From positions 1-58,034 of the forward strand of contig JABLUY010000230.1 in assembly GCA_013306675.1 (NCBI GenBank): a stretch of 58,034 nucleotides of DNA, in the 5' to 3' direction. This document shows positions 9,186-19,005 of this stretch, one piece after another (the first letter of the stretch is position 1; each line of letters starts with the position of its first letter). The DNA comes from Thraustochytrium sp. TN22 (lineage: Eukaryota; Sar; Bigyra; Thraustochytrida; Thraustochytriidae). The notes under the pieces are model-generated. The model did no database searches. It was not told the DNA's origin and worked only from the letters and a program-made list of their open reading frames with translations. A program made the position numbers and the translations under genes.

Positions 9186-9626
9186 TTCTGGGGCGACCCC
9201 AAGCCCGAGGTTCATAAGCGAGTCAAAGACATCAAACAGACCCTCGAGGACAGGAATCACATCCGCTGCTGGCTCGACGAAGAGCAAGTGGAAGGCAGCG
9301 TCACGCGGAGCATGGCCCAGGGCATCGATTAGTCCAGGACGTCGGTGGTCCTTGTGACAAGGGCGTACATGAACAAGGTGAATTCACCCCCATGCGTACG
9401 TGACAACTGCGACCTGGAGGACGAGGCACAAAGGCCATGTGGTCTTTGTGGTCCTTGAAAAGGAGATGGCCGACACTCGGACACCGACAAGTGGTTGAGT
9501 GTTTTTGGCATGTACGCACAGGACCCCCTCTTCGTTGCAATTTATGCGGATTGCCCGGACGCGGACGACCGCATCAACCGGCTTGCCAAGATTATTCGCA
9601 CGCAGCTCCAGCAGCTCGATGACTCG
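9186..9626 (+). pseudogene. Broken TIR-domain gene fragment
   Basis: Translated pieces match the TIR proteins common in stramenopiles and their relatives. In order: FWGDPKPEVHKRVKDIKQ, CWLDEEQVEGSVTRSMAQGI, TRAYMNKVN, then VVFVVLEKEMADTRT, then a C-terminal piece with DPLFVAIYADC. They lie in the expected order over about 440 bp but the frame is interrupted more than once. The 5' end of the domain and any start codon are missing. It is read as a decayed host gene. The intact TIR-like/TPR gene close by suggests that TIR genes have clustered or been copied here. Spliced expression seems unlikely because no splice signals bridge the breaks. Confidence 0.7.
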
Positions 9627-9741
9627 CCTTGTGAGGGGTCTCCTATCCCGCCCCGCCCCACCCCTCTGAACAGCGGCACAAGCTCGAGATGATCAGCGCA
9701 GCAAGCTGTAAGTGTTGTTCACTCATGTTTTGAAAGAAGGA

Positions 9742-12700
9742 TTAGGAGAGAGTAGGTGGCGTGGGAAGGGGTCTTCGGCGGCGCGGAGCGGTGTCAATAG
9801 CGTCGTCGACGACGTGGGACTCGTAGTGGTCTGGGGCGTGTTGGTAGTGGTGCATGGCGTTGCGGGTGTGATGGTGAGACTCCTGGTGCTGCTGGAACTG
9901 AGGAGACTCGGAGCGGGCGGGGGTGGCTCGCGGAAGGCGCTGCTGGTGCTTGGTGGGCGCGGCAGAAGAGGAGCCGGGTGTGGTGGTGCGCTGGCGGCTG
10001 AGGAAGGTGCTGCGGTCGCCAACCTTTTGGCCGGGTAGAATCTTGTGGTCGTTCTGAGCTCGCTTGCCGTCGTGGGCGGTGCCAAAGATGCGGACGTTGT
10101 CCATGACGTGCTCGAGCTCGAGCTGCTTCTGCTGGGTGATGCGCTTGGCGTTCTTGACGGCGCGCTTCATCTCAGAGAGCTCGCGCTGCTGGTCGGCGAT
10201 GCGCTGAAGGTCCTCGGTGCGGGACTCGCGGGCCTGGAAGCGCGCGTGGAGCTGCGCGTACTTGTGGCGAAGTCGGTCCATGTGCTTTTCGACGGCGCGA
10301 CGCGCGGCGTGGTGCGCGACGCGGGCACGGAGGACGTCACGCTGTGCGCGGTCGTCGCGGTCGCGGCTCTCTGCGGCGTGAGATTTCTCGGCGGCGACGA
10401 GGTCGGCGACGCTCTGATCGACCTGCTGGCGCAGCTGGGCGACCTCGCGCGCGTGCGTGTCGCGCTCACGCTGCAGGGCAAACGCCATCTCGTCGGCGAA
10501 GCGTGCATGCAGGCGCGCAACCTCGTCGGCGTGCGCGTCGGCCTGCGAGGAGAGGTCGCCCTGGACGAGGGCGATGCGCTCGTGCATCTTGTCGTGCTCC
10601 TGGCGTGCGCGCAGCTCGAGTGCCTGCATCGCCTCGGCGGCATGGCGAGCCTGCTTCTCGGCGTCGGCGGCGCTCTGGCGACGCAGCGCCGTGACGTTCT
10701 CGGTGTGCTCCTGGCGCATGGCCTCGACCTGGCCGGCGTGGCGCTCGGTTGCCTCTTCGAAGAGGCGCTGGTTCTCCGCGAGGCGCGCCTCGGTGCGCGC
10801 CAGGTCGGCGGTGAGCGCTTGCTTCTCGGACTCGAGCGCGGCGCGCTGCGCGGCCTCGCGCGCGTGCGCCTCCTGCAGATCGGCGCGCTCGCCCTCGAGC
10901 GAGCTGACGCGGCCGTCCAAGGCGGCCTTGGCGGCCTGCACGCTGGACAAGCGCTGCTCGAGGTCGGCCTGCTTGATACGGTGCGCCTCGAGGTCGCCGC
11001 GCAGGACGGCAGCCTCGGCCTGGATCGTGCTGAGCGCCTCGACCTTGCCCTTTTCGCTGGAGAGCATGTCCGTCATGGAGGCGACCTTGCCATTCATGGC
11101 GCGCAGGTCGGTCTGCAGCGAGGCGCGCTCCGCCTCGAGCTGGCCCAGGCTCGTCTCCAGGCTAGTGGCCTTGGTCTTCTCCTGCGCGATCGCAGCCTCC
11201 AGGGAGGCGCGCTCCGCGGCGCGCTCCGCCACCTCCGCAGCGAGCGACTGCTCGAGGCGGTCGCAGGCCTCACGGCGCTCGTGCAGCGCCTCGCCAGCGG
11301 CAGTCTCGGACGCCTTGAGCTGCGCCTCGAGCGCGGCTAGGCGCTCGTGCGCCGCCTGCTTGGCTTGCTGCTCCTCGGCATGCCGCTGCGAGAGCCGCTG
11401 CAGCGCCTGCTTGGTGCTCTCCACCTCGCGCTCCGCCTGCATGACGCGCGCCTGGAGGGTCTGCTGCGTCTGCTCGGCCTGCTGGATCGCCACGACATGC
11501 TTCTTCTCCTCGGTGGCCAGCTCCTCCTTGAGCGCATCGATCTGAGAGAGCTGGCGCTTCTTGAGCTTCTCCGCTTCGGCGATGCTGCGGTCGCGCGCCT
11601 GCAGCTCTGAGCTGAGCTTGTCCATCTCCTTGACCATGTTGGCGGCGCGCTTCTCCTGCTCCTCCACCTTGGCACGCGCGTCCGCCAGCGCCAGCTCGCT
11701 CTCCTTGTACGTCTTGAGCATGTCGTCGTCCACGTAGTTGGCGCCGCTCTCGTCCGACATGTCGGCGGCCAGGCGCGCCGCGTCGATCTCCACAAAGGTC
11801 TCGTTCACCGTCGCGTTCACCTCAACGCACATGGCGCGCGAGGCAAACTCCAGCGTCGACAGCGTCTCGCTTGTGCTGTTCTCCGAAGGCGACACGCACA
11901 CCAGGAGCGCAGTCTTGCAGTTCCCGCCCACGGACCCCTCCAGGATGCGGGTCAGCTTTGAGTCGCGGAACGGCACGTACTTGCGCTTGTCCGCGAGCGC
12001 TTGGATCACGTTGCCTAGCGCTAGAAGGCTGCCGTTGATGTTCGTAGCCTCCTTGAAGTTGGACCCGGTCACGCCGCTGCGCTTGACTCGCTCGCTGCCG
12101 GCCAGATCGACCACACTCAGCTGACCGCATGTCGCCTGCATGCGCGTCGTCGTCGTCTGTTGCTGTTGCTGCTGCTGCTGCTGCTGCTGCGCGCGCTGCC
12201 GCCGCACGATGCGGATCTGAAAGACGGCGTGCGACCGACTGGAAGACTTGTTCATCTTGGTCTCTGCGTAGTGCAGCTGCGAGCGCGCGCGCTTGAAGAT
12301 GTCCAGCATCGCGGCCGGCGATGAGCACGCCGTCCAGGTGAGCTCCGGGATCTCGCCGCCCTTGTTGATGGCCAGGTTCTGGCCACCGCCGCGCCGGTGG
12401 TCCGCGTGCAGCAGATCGTCAACCTGCTCGTTGTACACTTGGAAGCCGGCCGCCTGGATCTGATAGACATTTGCTTTGTCCATGGCGGCGCGCGCGAAAA
12501 GTGTCGCCACAAGCCGCGGCAGGATGCCCACATCCTCCATGTCCGTCACCTCCGAGTTTAGCAGCGAGTGCGTCTTGCCGGACCCGGTCTGACCGTACGC
12601 GAAGATGCACCCGTTGAAGCCCTTCATCACTTCCACCAGCACGGGCAGACCGACGCGCTGGAAGACCTCCTTCTGGCTCGCGTCCTCCGGGAAGGCGCCA

Positions 12701-12963
12701 TCCAGCTGGAACGAGCGCTCCTTGCGGTCAATCTGCACCTCCTTGGTCTCCTTGAGAACGCTCAGCGCGTCCGGCGTCGTTCGCACAATGACGCGCTCTG
12801 ACTCGGATTCCATCTCGACGGCCGGCAGATCGCCGTTTTCGCGCTCCAGCATGGGCCTTGTCCTCCCGAACACGAGCACGCGGCCGGCGCTCGCGGCGCT
12901 GGCCCCCAGGCTGCCGCCGCCATTGCCGCCATTGCCGCTCGCCGCCCCGCTGCCCGCCGCCAT
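9742..12963 (-). CDS. N-terminal-motor kinesin with long coiled coil
   Basis: This is a 1073-residue microtubule motor. The motor domain spans about residues 27-383, with the P-loop GQTGSGKT (124-131), switch I NKSSSRSHA (about 238-246), switch II DLAGSE (287-292) and the family motif NINGSLLALGNVIQAL. A poly-Gln tract of about 12 residues followed by four Thr (about 259-274) sits in the surface loop between switch I and switch II (L10). From about 390 to 930 the sequence is a continuous heptad-like coiled coil rich in Ala/Glu/Lys/Gln, so the protein should dimerise. The basic, Ser/Pro/His-rich tail may bind cargo. The motor resembles ungrouped or armadillo-type kinesins, but no armadillo repeats are visible. 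The ATG at 12963 is used. It is divergent from the hydroxylase gene. Confidence 0.92.
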   Translation of the reverse strand: MAAGSGAASGNGGNGGGSLGASAASAGRVLVFGRTRPMLERENGDLPAVEMESESERVIVRTTPDALSVLKETKEVQIDRKERSFQLDGAFPEDASQKEVFQRVGLPVLVEVMKGFNGCIFAYGQTGSGKTHSLLNSEVTDMEDVGILPRLVATLFARAAMDKANVYQIQAAGFQVYNEQVDDLLHADHRRGGGQNLAINKGGEIPELTWTACSSPAAMLDIFKRARSQLHYAETKMNKSSSRSHAVFQIRIVRRQRAQQQQQQQQQQQTTTTRMQATCGQLSVVDLAGSERVKRSGVTGSNFKEATNINGSLLALGNVIQALADKRKYVPFRDSKLTRILEGSVGGNCKTALLVCVSPSENSTSETLSTLEFASRAMCVEVNATVNETFVEIDAARLAADMSDESGANYVDDDMLKTYKESELALADARAKVEEQEKRAANMVKEMDKLSSELQARDRSIAEAEKLKKRQLSQIDALKEELATEEKKHVVAIQQAEQTQQTLQARVMQAEREVESTKQALQRLSQRHAEEQQAKQAAHERLAALEAQLKASETAAGEALHERREACDRLEQSLAAEVAERAAERASLEAAIAQEKTKATSLETSLGQLEAERASLQTDLRAMNGKVASMTDMLSSEKGKVEALSTIQAEAAVLRGDLEAHRIKQADLEQRLSSVQAAKAALDGRVSSLEGERADLQEAHAREAAQRAALESEKQALTADLARTEARLAENQRLFEEATERHAGQVEAMRQEHTENVTALRRQSAADAEKQARHAAEAMQALELRARQEHDKMHERIALVQGDLSSQADAHADEVARLHARFADEMAFALQRERDTHAREVAQLRQQVDQSVADLVAAEKSHAAESRDRDDRAQRDVLRARVAHHAARRAVEKHMDRLRHKYAQLHARFQARESRTEDLQRIADQQRELSEMKRAVKNAKRITQQKQLELEHVMDNVRIFGTAHDGKRAQNDHKILPGQKVGDRSTFLSRQRTTTPGSSSAAPTKHQQRLPRATPARSESPQFQQHQESHHHTRNAMHHYQHAPDHYESHVVDDAIDTAPRRRRPLPTPPTLS

Positions 12964-13813
12964 CGTGCCGTGCGTGCGCCGCGCCGCGACGACCGAGCCT
13001 CTGGCGCGCTCCCTTTACTCCACCCCGCTCACGGTCTGTCGCAGCGCGCCGCACGTGCGTGGTGAACACGCAGGTGCGAGAGTCGAGTCGGGCCCCTCCT
13101 AGTCGTTGGCGCACACCGTTCGAGTCGGAGATGTTAGTCAAGAGGCGAAGCGAGGCGAGGCAGGGCGAAGCCAGGCGAGGCAGCCAAGGCAGCCAATGCA
13201 GGTCGAGTCGAGCCGCAGTTGGGCCCGCGCCGGCGCTCGCGCGCTTCCCTCCCCTCTCTCCCTCTCTCTTCTTCGATTCTCCGCTGGGACCCTCGACGCG
13301 CGATCATGATGCAGTGGCACCGTGCTCGCAGTCCTTCCTGACCGCCTCACTGTCTGTCACAGGCTGCACTGGCGCTGCAGTGCGTGCCAGTACTGTCCCG
13401 CCTTCGAGCTAGGTAGTGCGAGCTAGTTGACCCGACTCCGGCCGGCCCGCGGCGACCGAAACGGCTAGGTCGTTGCGCAGACCGCGGCGAGGATCCCGGC
13501 GCCGCGCTGGCAAGCAGGCAAGCAGAGTCAGCCGAGATCAACCGCGCTCGCTCGACCGGACCTGGCGCGGGCGGCGGCGGCGGCGGCGCGCGGGCTGGCA
13601 GACAGGCAGCGTCGGAGGCCCGCCCAGCCGCCCGCCCGGCCAACGCCCTCGCGGCCCGGGGCGACGAGGCGGCGAGCGCGGCGAGCGCGGCGCGGCAGGC
13701 GGCGGCCGTCCCAGGCCCGGCGGCGCGCGAGGAGCCCCGCTCCGAGGAAGCCGACTCCGACGCAGGCAGCGGCGCGGGCGACCGACGGGCGCCCGGCAGC
13801 TCCCGCGGCCGCC
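12964..13813. other. Divergent promoter region, kinesin / hydroxylase
   Basis: This 850-bp spacer separates two genes pointing away from each other. It contains purine-rich GCGAGGC repeats (13140-13195), a CACTGGC site (13367-13373), two GAGCTAG motifs (13408-13432) and a GC-rich leader before 13814. No TATA box is obvious. Confidence 0.45.
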
Positions 13814-16798
13814 ATGGCGCAGCGGCGCAATCACGCGAGGCGCAACGGGCGCGGCGGGCCCTTTGGCATGATCGTCATGGTGATCGCGACCTTTATTATC
13901 ATGGGCCACGTCGTGGTCGTGCTCCTGCCGCCGCCCAGTGAGTCCGTGCTGAGCAGCGTCGTGATGCTCTCCGAAGAGGAGGCCTCCGAGATGCACCAGG
14001 AGGAGCGCTTCCGCGTGGAGAAGAAGAACGAGCTGGATGCTGCCTCGCTGCGTCTGCGCGAGTTTAGTCATGCCGTTTCGTCGTGGCGGGAGCGCGAGAT
14101 TGCCCTTGATGCGCCCATCGACGAGGACGACGAGGACGACGAGGACGACGAGGACGACAAGCTCCGTGATAGCAAGCGCACCCCGCCACCGACCCCACCG
14201 CCCTCCAAGGCGGCCAAGAAGGATCCATCAAGGGAAGCCACGGCCGCCTCAGAGAGCCTGCACAAGGAGAAGGAGGGTCTGGAGAACGATTTGCTCCTGC
14301 TCGGTCACCACCGCAAACGCGACAATGTCAAGGAGCACATCGAGTCGGCGACGCTCAGGGACAAGCTCGCCGTGGACCCCGCCACGCAGCAGGGCACCGG
14401 CGCGTTGGGCGGTATTGTCCTGCTGTTGTCCTCGCCTGGCCGCCTCGTCCTGTACAACGTGGACAAGGATGAGTGGTCCGAGGTCGACAGCTCGCACGGC
14501 AGCTACTACGGCGTCATGCCAGGCAGCGGGCCCAACAAGGTCTTTGTCTCTCAGCTTGTCTCGTCGAGCCCGTCGAGTCCAGATGGGATCCTGGAATTCG
14601 ACCTGACGCGGTCCGGGGACAAGTCGCTGCTGCGCTCGGTGACGGTGCGCAGCGCCTACATGCACGACGCCGTCATGACCCCAGACCGGGCCAGCGTGCT
14701 CGTGTGTGACGTGGGCGGCGTGATCCACACGTTGGCTGCGCCGGCGCTGACCCCTGTCAGAGAGCTCCCGGTGTTCACGGCGAAGGAGCACATCAACACG
14801 CTGGCGCCCACGAACCGGGGCACGGTTTGGGTCATCGCCTTCAACAAGGGCGGCGTGAGCAGCCTCGTGGAGGTCGATCTGGCCACCGGCCACCGGCTCT
14901 GCACGCTGACGGACATTGGCGTCCAGGCACACGGCTTCGTCCTCGTGGACGGCGGCTCTGCGGCCATCATGCTCTCCTCGCGCGAAGCAGAGCTGATCCG
15001 GGTCGACTTGCCGTCCGACTGCGTGGGCCAGGTCACACGCAAGGCGTCCGTTCGTACGATCTGGCGCTACGCTTCAGAGGAGGACGAGGATGAGGACGAC
15101 CTGGAGGAGTCGGCCAAGTTCCTCAAGGGTCTCATCGTCGTGGATCGCGTCGCCTACATTGGCCTGAGTGACTACAAGGCGAAGCGGTCCGAGCGCAAGG
15201 TGGTGGCGGCTTCGCTGGTGGCGGTCAGCATCGACTCGGGCAAGCTGCTCTGGACGAGGCGCAACGTCGGGACCATTGGCCTTATCAACATCATTGGCGC
15301 GCCCTTTGTGGCGCTCAACAGCACGTGGACCGAGCTGCGACGCTCGCAGTTTTTGCAGTCGCCACTCAACCTGTCCCGGCGTCGCTGGCAGCGCCGCTCT
15401 GAGCTTACACCGGCCAGCTCTGCTCATGGCGCTGCGACCTCGGTCGAGTACGACGCAGACGCGCCCCTGGCGACGACGGAGGCGCCGCTGGTCGCGCAGC
15501 CCGTGGATGCCGGCATACAAGAGAAGCTGCAGGCCTTGGCGCCGGACTCAAGCACGAGCACGAGCACGAGCACAAGCCCGAGCGCGTGCGCGCTGGACGC
15601 GCTGAGTGCGGCGGCCGAGGCGAAGCACTTGGGCCACGCCTATGGGCTGACGCGCACCGAGGACGCCTTTCTGCGCTTGCCGCTCAAGTTTGACGTTGGC
15701 AAGCTGCAAGAGGAGCTGACCCAGCTCCAGGAGTCCTTCGGCTTCACGTACCGCGCAGACGTGAACAACTACTTTTTGCTACTGGTCACGAACAACGGCG
15801 AGCTCGAGCAGTCCCGCATCGGGCCCTTTATTCCGGTCCCGGACCGTCTCTCCTCCGCCCCGTACACGCGTCGCGCCATGGACAGCCTCGGCAGCGTCGT
15901 AGGGCGCTCTCGCTACATGCTGCTCAAGGCGGGCGAGGGCGTTGTCAAGCACACGGACCAGTGCAACTTTTACAAGGCGCAGGGCAATCCGGACAACGGC
16001 TACTGGGCTCGCCGCTTCCGCGTGCACATCCCGGTTGTCTCGCACGAGAGCGTCAAGTTCGGCTCCGGCGACTTTGAGATTTACATGGAACCCGGCTACG
16101 CTTACCTCTTTGACAACGGCAACCACCATTACGTCAAGAACGACTCGCCCATCGACCGCGTGCACCTCATCTTCGACACGGTCGGCTCGCCGCAGCTCTT
16201 CGAGCTCATGAAGTCCGCTACCGTGTACAAGAAGTCTGGCGAGATCGTCCTCGGCGCGCCTGAGCGCGAGATCACCGCGGGACCCGCCTCTGTGGAGCCG
16301 CTGTACGAGCGCTGGGCCGGCGCCTTTGCTTTCGAGCCCATGGAGGTGAAGAGCCTCCGTGGCTTCCTCACGGCTGAGGTGCTGGACCGCATCGAGAACG
16401 ACCACGCGCGAGAGCGCGCCACGCTCGTAGTTGATGCCTTTTTGCAGGCGTGGCCTCAGGCCTGCCCGCCCTCCAGCGGCGGCCCAGTTCGGCTCTTGAG
16501 AAGATCGCCGACTCCTTTTCCTGTCGCCACGCCCCAGTGCGAGGCCGCTGTCCAGCGCTTCCTCACGGACATGGCTGAGCACATGCTCTGCAGCGCCGAT
16601 GGGCCCGTGCGCCTCGCCAAGACCAGCATGACCGTCTTTGACGCTGTCGAGGTCATCTCGCGCCAAACCTTGTTCCAATGCGGAAGCGAGTTGCTCGACT
16701 CCAGCACCATGCCACCGCTCCCCACCTCGCAGCCTTTGCCCGTGCTCCCGGTCCAGGGCCATGCCTATCGCATCCCGCCATGCTTCCGCCGCAAGTGA
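13814..16798 (+). CDS. Membrane-anchored Asp/Asn beta-hydroxylase-like 2-oxoglutarate oxygenase
   Basis: This 994-residue protein has one transmembrane helix near the N terminus (about 19-40) after a basic stretch, giving a type II topology. A charged stalk with an Asp/Glu run follows. The middle (about 195-510) has repeated short beta-strand units such as GGIVLLLSS, VLVCDVGG and VDRVAYIGL, suggesting a beta-propeller; I cannot assign its family. The C-terminal catalytic part has KHTDQCNF (His713, Asp715) and GNHHYVKND (His771/772). Arg782 follows in DRVHLIFD, which closes the iron and 2-oxoglutarate site. This matches the Asp/Asn hydroxylase superfamily, whose secretory-pathway members hydroxylate EGF-like domains. 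Substrate here is unknown. The last 200 residues are unassigned. Confidence 0.75.
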   Translation: MAQRRNHARRNGRGGPFGMIVMVIATFIIMGHVVVVLLPPPSESVLSSVVMLSEEEASEMHQEERFRVEKKNELDAASLRLREFSHAVSSWREREIALDAPIDEDDEDDEDDEDDKLRDSKRTPPPTPPPSKAAKKDPSREATAASESLHKEKEGLENDLLLLGHHRKRDNVKEHIESATLRDKLAVDPATQQGTGALGGIVLLLSSPGRLVLYNVDKDEWSEVDSSHGSYYGVMPGSGPNKVFVSQLVSSSPSSPDGILEFDLTRSGDKSLLRSVTVRSAYMHDAVMTPDRASVLVCDVGGVIHTLAAPALTPVRELPVFTAKEHINTLAPTNRGTVWVIAFNKGGVSSLVEVDLATGHRLCTLTDIGVQAHGFVLVDGGSAAIMLSSREAELIRVDLPSDCVGQVTRKASVRTIWRYASEEDEDEDDLEESAKFLKGLIVVDRVAYIGLSDYKAKRSERKVVAASLVAVSIDSGKLLWTRRNVGTIGLINIIGAPFVALNSTWTELRRSQFLQSPLNLSRRRWQRRSELTPASSAHGAATSVEYDADAPLATTEAPLVAQPVDAGIQEKLQALAPDSSTSTSTSTSPSACALDALSAAAEAKHLGHAYGLTRTEDAFLRLPLKFDVGKLQEELTQLQESFGFTYRADVNNYFLLLVTNNGELEQSRIGPFIPVPDRLSSAPYTRRAMDSLGSVVGRSRYMLLKAGEGVVKHTDQCNFYKAQGNPDNGYWARRFRVHIPVVSHESVKFGSGDFEIYMEPGYAYLFDNGNHHYVKNDSPIDRVHLIFDTVGSPQLFELMKSATVYKKSGEIVLGAPEREITAGPASVEPLYERWAGAFAFEPMEVKSLRGFLTAEVLDRIENDHARERATLVVDAFLQAWPQACPPSSGGPVRLLRRSPTPFPVATPQCEAAVQRFLTDMAEHMLCSADGPVRLAKTSMTVFDAVEVISRQTLFQCGSELLDSSTMPPLPTSQPLPVLPVQGHAYRIPPCFRRK

Positions 16799-17570
16799 GC
16801 GTGATGCATGGGCGGTGTTCAAGCCTTGCGAACGACGCATCCGAGCCAAGCGACGCAAGTGAGCGACGCAAGTGAGCACGAGACAATCGAGCATGCGATT
16901 ATCGTGCATGCGATTATCGTGCATGCAAACATCGAGCATGCGATTATCGTGCATGCAAACATCGAGCATGCGATTATCGTGCATGCAAACATCGAGCATG
17001 CGATTATCGTGCATGCAAACATCGAGCATGCGATTATCGTGCATGCAAACATCGAGCATGCGACATGCAAACATCGAGCATGCAACCATCGAGCAATCTC
17101 CATACCCCGCTGTGTACTGAAAGAATATACTGCTCATGCGCGCTATTTGTAGTGGTACCTGAACGGAGCTTTACCAACATTGCTTCAACACGCAGAGTGG
17201 AGAAGCATGCATGCAGCGTAGCGCCTGGCTTGCTCTGGCCATCGCATACCACCCGCGCCAGAACGAGCGAGCCTGCGGCTCTCCATCTAGCTTGGCTCGC
17301 CAGACCGAGGCAGCACGTGCGGCCAGCCGCCCCAGCCAAAGCTCCCCCGAGGGCTCCGCGACGTCCTGGCCGGTGACGCCAAGGTTGGCCGACGACGCCG
17401 CCTCGGCGAGGCAAGTTGTCCGCGCCGGGACCGACGGCGAGTGACCCTAGGCCGTGGGTGGTGGCCGGAGTGCCCAGGCCCAGAGGCAGAACCCAAAGGC
17501 GGCGGCGGCGGCAGCGGCGGCGGCAGCGGCGCGCGGCGGCCGGCGGCGGCAGCGCGGCGGGCGAGCGGAA
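16799..17570. other. Spacer between hydroxylase and WDR55 genes
   Basis: It holds the 15-bp minisatellite described separately. A moderately GC-rich stretch follows, and then a GGC-rich leader (17490-17570) directly before the WDR55 ATG. No additional gene is seen. Confidence 0.5.
16886..17096. repeat. 15-bp minisatellite with a GCATGC core, about 14 units
   Basis: Tandem 15-bp units of the form G(A/T)GCATGC(GATT/AAAC)ATC start about 88 nt after the hydroxylase stop. After the first units, GATT-type and AAAC-type units alternate, giving a 30-bp higher-order period; the last units are degenerate. Every unit carries the palindrome GCATGC. The units with GTGCATGC also carry TGCATG. On the minus strand the array is open and would encode a CMHDNRMLDV repeat, which I regard as a by-product. 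Confidence 0.92.
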
Positions 17571-18965
17571 ATGGGCGCCCCGAAGAGCCTGCGGTGCGGC
17601 GCCCAGGTGCTGGGCCTGGCGCTGCACCCGCGCGAGGCGGTGGCGGTGACGGGCCTGGCGGACGGCGTGGTGGAGTTCTGGCGCTACGCCGACGAGGCAG
17701 GCGAGGGCGAGGGCGACGCGCGCAGGACGGCGGTGGCGAGCGGCGTGCACAAGGGCGCGTGCCGCGTGACGACGCTCGGCGGCGAGGGCGACGGCGAGAC
17801 GACGCTGCTGGTGACCGGGTCGTCCGACAAGGAGATCAAGGCGTGGGACCTGACGCGCGCCACGCCCACGTGGAGCATGGCCAAGGCGCACGGCGCCGCG
17901 GTCAACTGTGTGCGCACGCTGGACCATGATGGCCTAGTGGTCTCGGGCGACGAGGACGGCCAGATCTGCATCTGGGACCTGCGCGCCCCGCCCAAGGTGG
18001 CGCTCGCCACGACCAAGGAGCACGAGGACTACGTGTCGGACATGATCGCGGACGGCCCGCGCAAGACGCTCGTGGTGGCCAGCGGCGACAGCACGCTCGG
18101 CGTCTACGACTTCAAGATGTCCATGCGCAAGCTGCGCCCCAAGGACCGCTCCGTGGCACAAGACGACGACCTGCTCGCGCTCGCGCTCGTGCGCGACGGC
18201 AGCAAGCTCGTGGTCGGCTCGCAGGACGGCGTGCTCAGCTTCTGGAACTGGGGCGCCTGGGGCGACTGCACGGACCGCTTCCCGGGCCACCCTGACTCGG
18301 TGGACTGCATTCTGCATGTCGACGACTCCACCATTCTCACGGGCTCCAGTGACGGCATCATTCGAGTCCTCTCGCTCTTTCCGCACAAGCTCATTGGCGT
18401 CATGGGCGACCACATGGACTTTCCCGTCGAGCGCCTGGCCTGGACGCACGACCGAGCTGCCATCGCCACCGCCTCGCACGACGAGATCGTCCGCTTCTGG
18501 GACGCCTCTGTCTTCAACGATGACGATGATGATGATGATGATGATGAGGAGGAGGAGGAGGAGGAGGAACAACAAGCGGCGGAGGCGGAGGGAGAGGCTG
18601 AGAAGAAGGAGGGCAGCGCCGGTGCCAGCGAAAAGGAAGCGAAGACCAAGAAGAAGGCCAAGGACGCGGACGACGACGACGACGATAGCGTTGGCGACGA
18701 CGATGATAGCGACGACGACGATAGCGACGACGACGACGACGACGACGATGATGATGATGACGATAGCGATGACAGCGACGACGACAGCGATGAGGGCGCT
18801 GCCAAACGCAAAAATGCGGCCGGCAAGAAACCCAAGGCTGCCGGCAGCATGGTGCGCGTCGACGCCGCGAACAAGCGCGGCGCGTTGAGCTCGCGTGAGC
18901 TCACGGCCGTGTCCAAGCGTGCTCGCAAGGGCAACTCGTCTGCGTCCTTTTACGATGACATGTGA
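17571..18965 (+). CDS. WDR55: WDR55/Jip5-like WD-repeat protein
   Basis: This 464-residue protein has WD40 units from the N terminus to about residue 320 (for example VLGLALHPREAVAVTGLADG, TGSSDKEIKAWDL, SGDEDGQICIWDL, GSQDGVLSFWNW, TASHDEIVRFWD). A strongly acidic tail of Asp/Glu blocks and a Lys-rich end follow. This layout, a single propeller plus an acidic/basic tail, matches WDR55 and yeast Jip5, nucleolar proteins needed for rRNA processing. The reading frame continues upstream but starts there with GTG and encodes poly-Ala; the first ATG at 17571 fits the family start. The stop is 40 bp from the stop of the convergent phosphodiesterase gene, so the two 3' UTRs must overlap. Confidence 0.82.
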   Translation: MGAPKSLRCGAQVLGLALHPREAVAVTGLADGVVEFWRYADEAGEGEGDARRTAVASGVHKGACRVTTLGGEGDGETTLLVTGSSDKEIKAWDLTRATPTWSMAKAHGAAVNCVRTLDHDGLVVSGDEDGQICIWDLRAPPKVALATTKEHEDYVSDMIADGPRKTLVVASGDSTLGVYDFKMSMRKLRPKDRSVAQDDDLLALALVRDGSKLVVGSQDGVLSFWNWGAWGDCTDRFPGHPDSVDCILHVDDSTILTGSSDGIIRVLSLFPHKLIGVMGDHMDFPVERLAWTHDRAAIATASHDEIVRFWDASVFNDDDDDDDDDEEEEEEEEQQAAEAEGEAEKKEGSAGASEKEAKTKKKAKDADDDDDDSVGDDDDSDDDDSDDDDDDDDDDDDDSDDSDDDSDEGAAKRKNAAGKKPKAAGSMVRVDAANKRGALSSRELTAVSKRARKGNSSASFYDDM

Positions 18966-19005
18966 CTACATTTGTGAACTTTTCTCTCTTTGCTCGTTTT
19001 CGTTC

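Noticed and set aside
16886-17096. CRISPR-like look of the GCATGC array
   Set aside because: Units are 15 bp with no unique spacers, in a eukaryotic gene context; it is a minisatellite.
15779-17137. Minus-strand frame encoding CMHDNRMLDV repeats
   Set aside because: It is antisense to the hydroxylase 3' half and the minisatellite, with no independent support.
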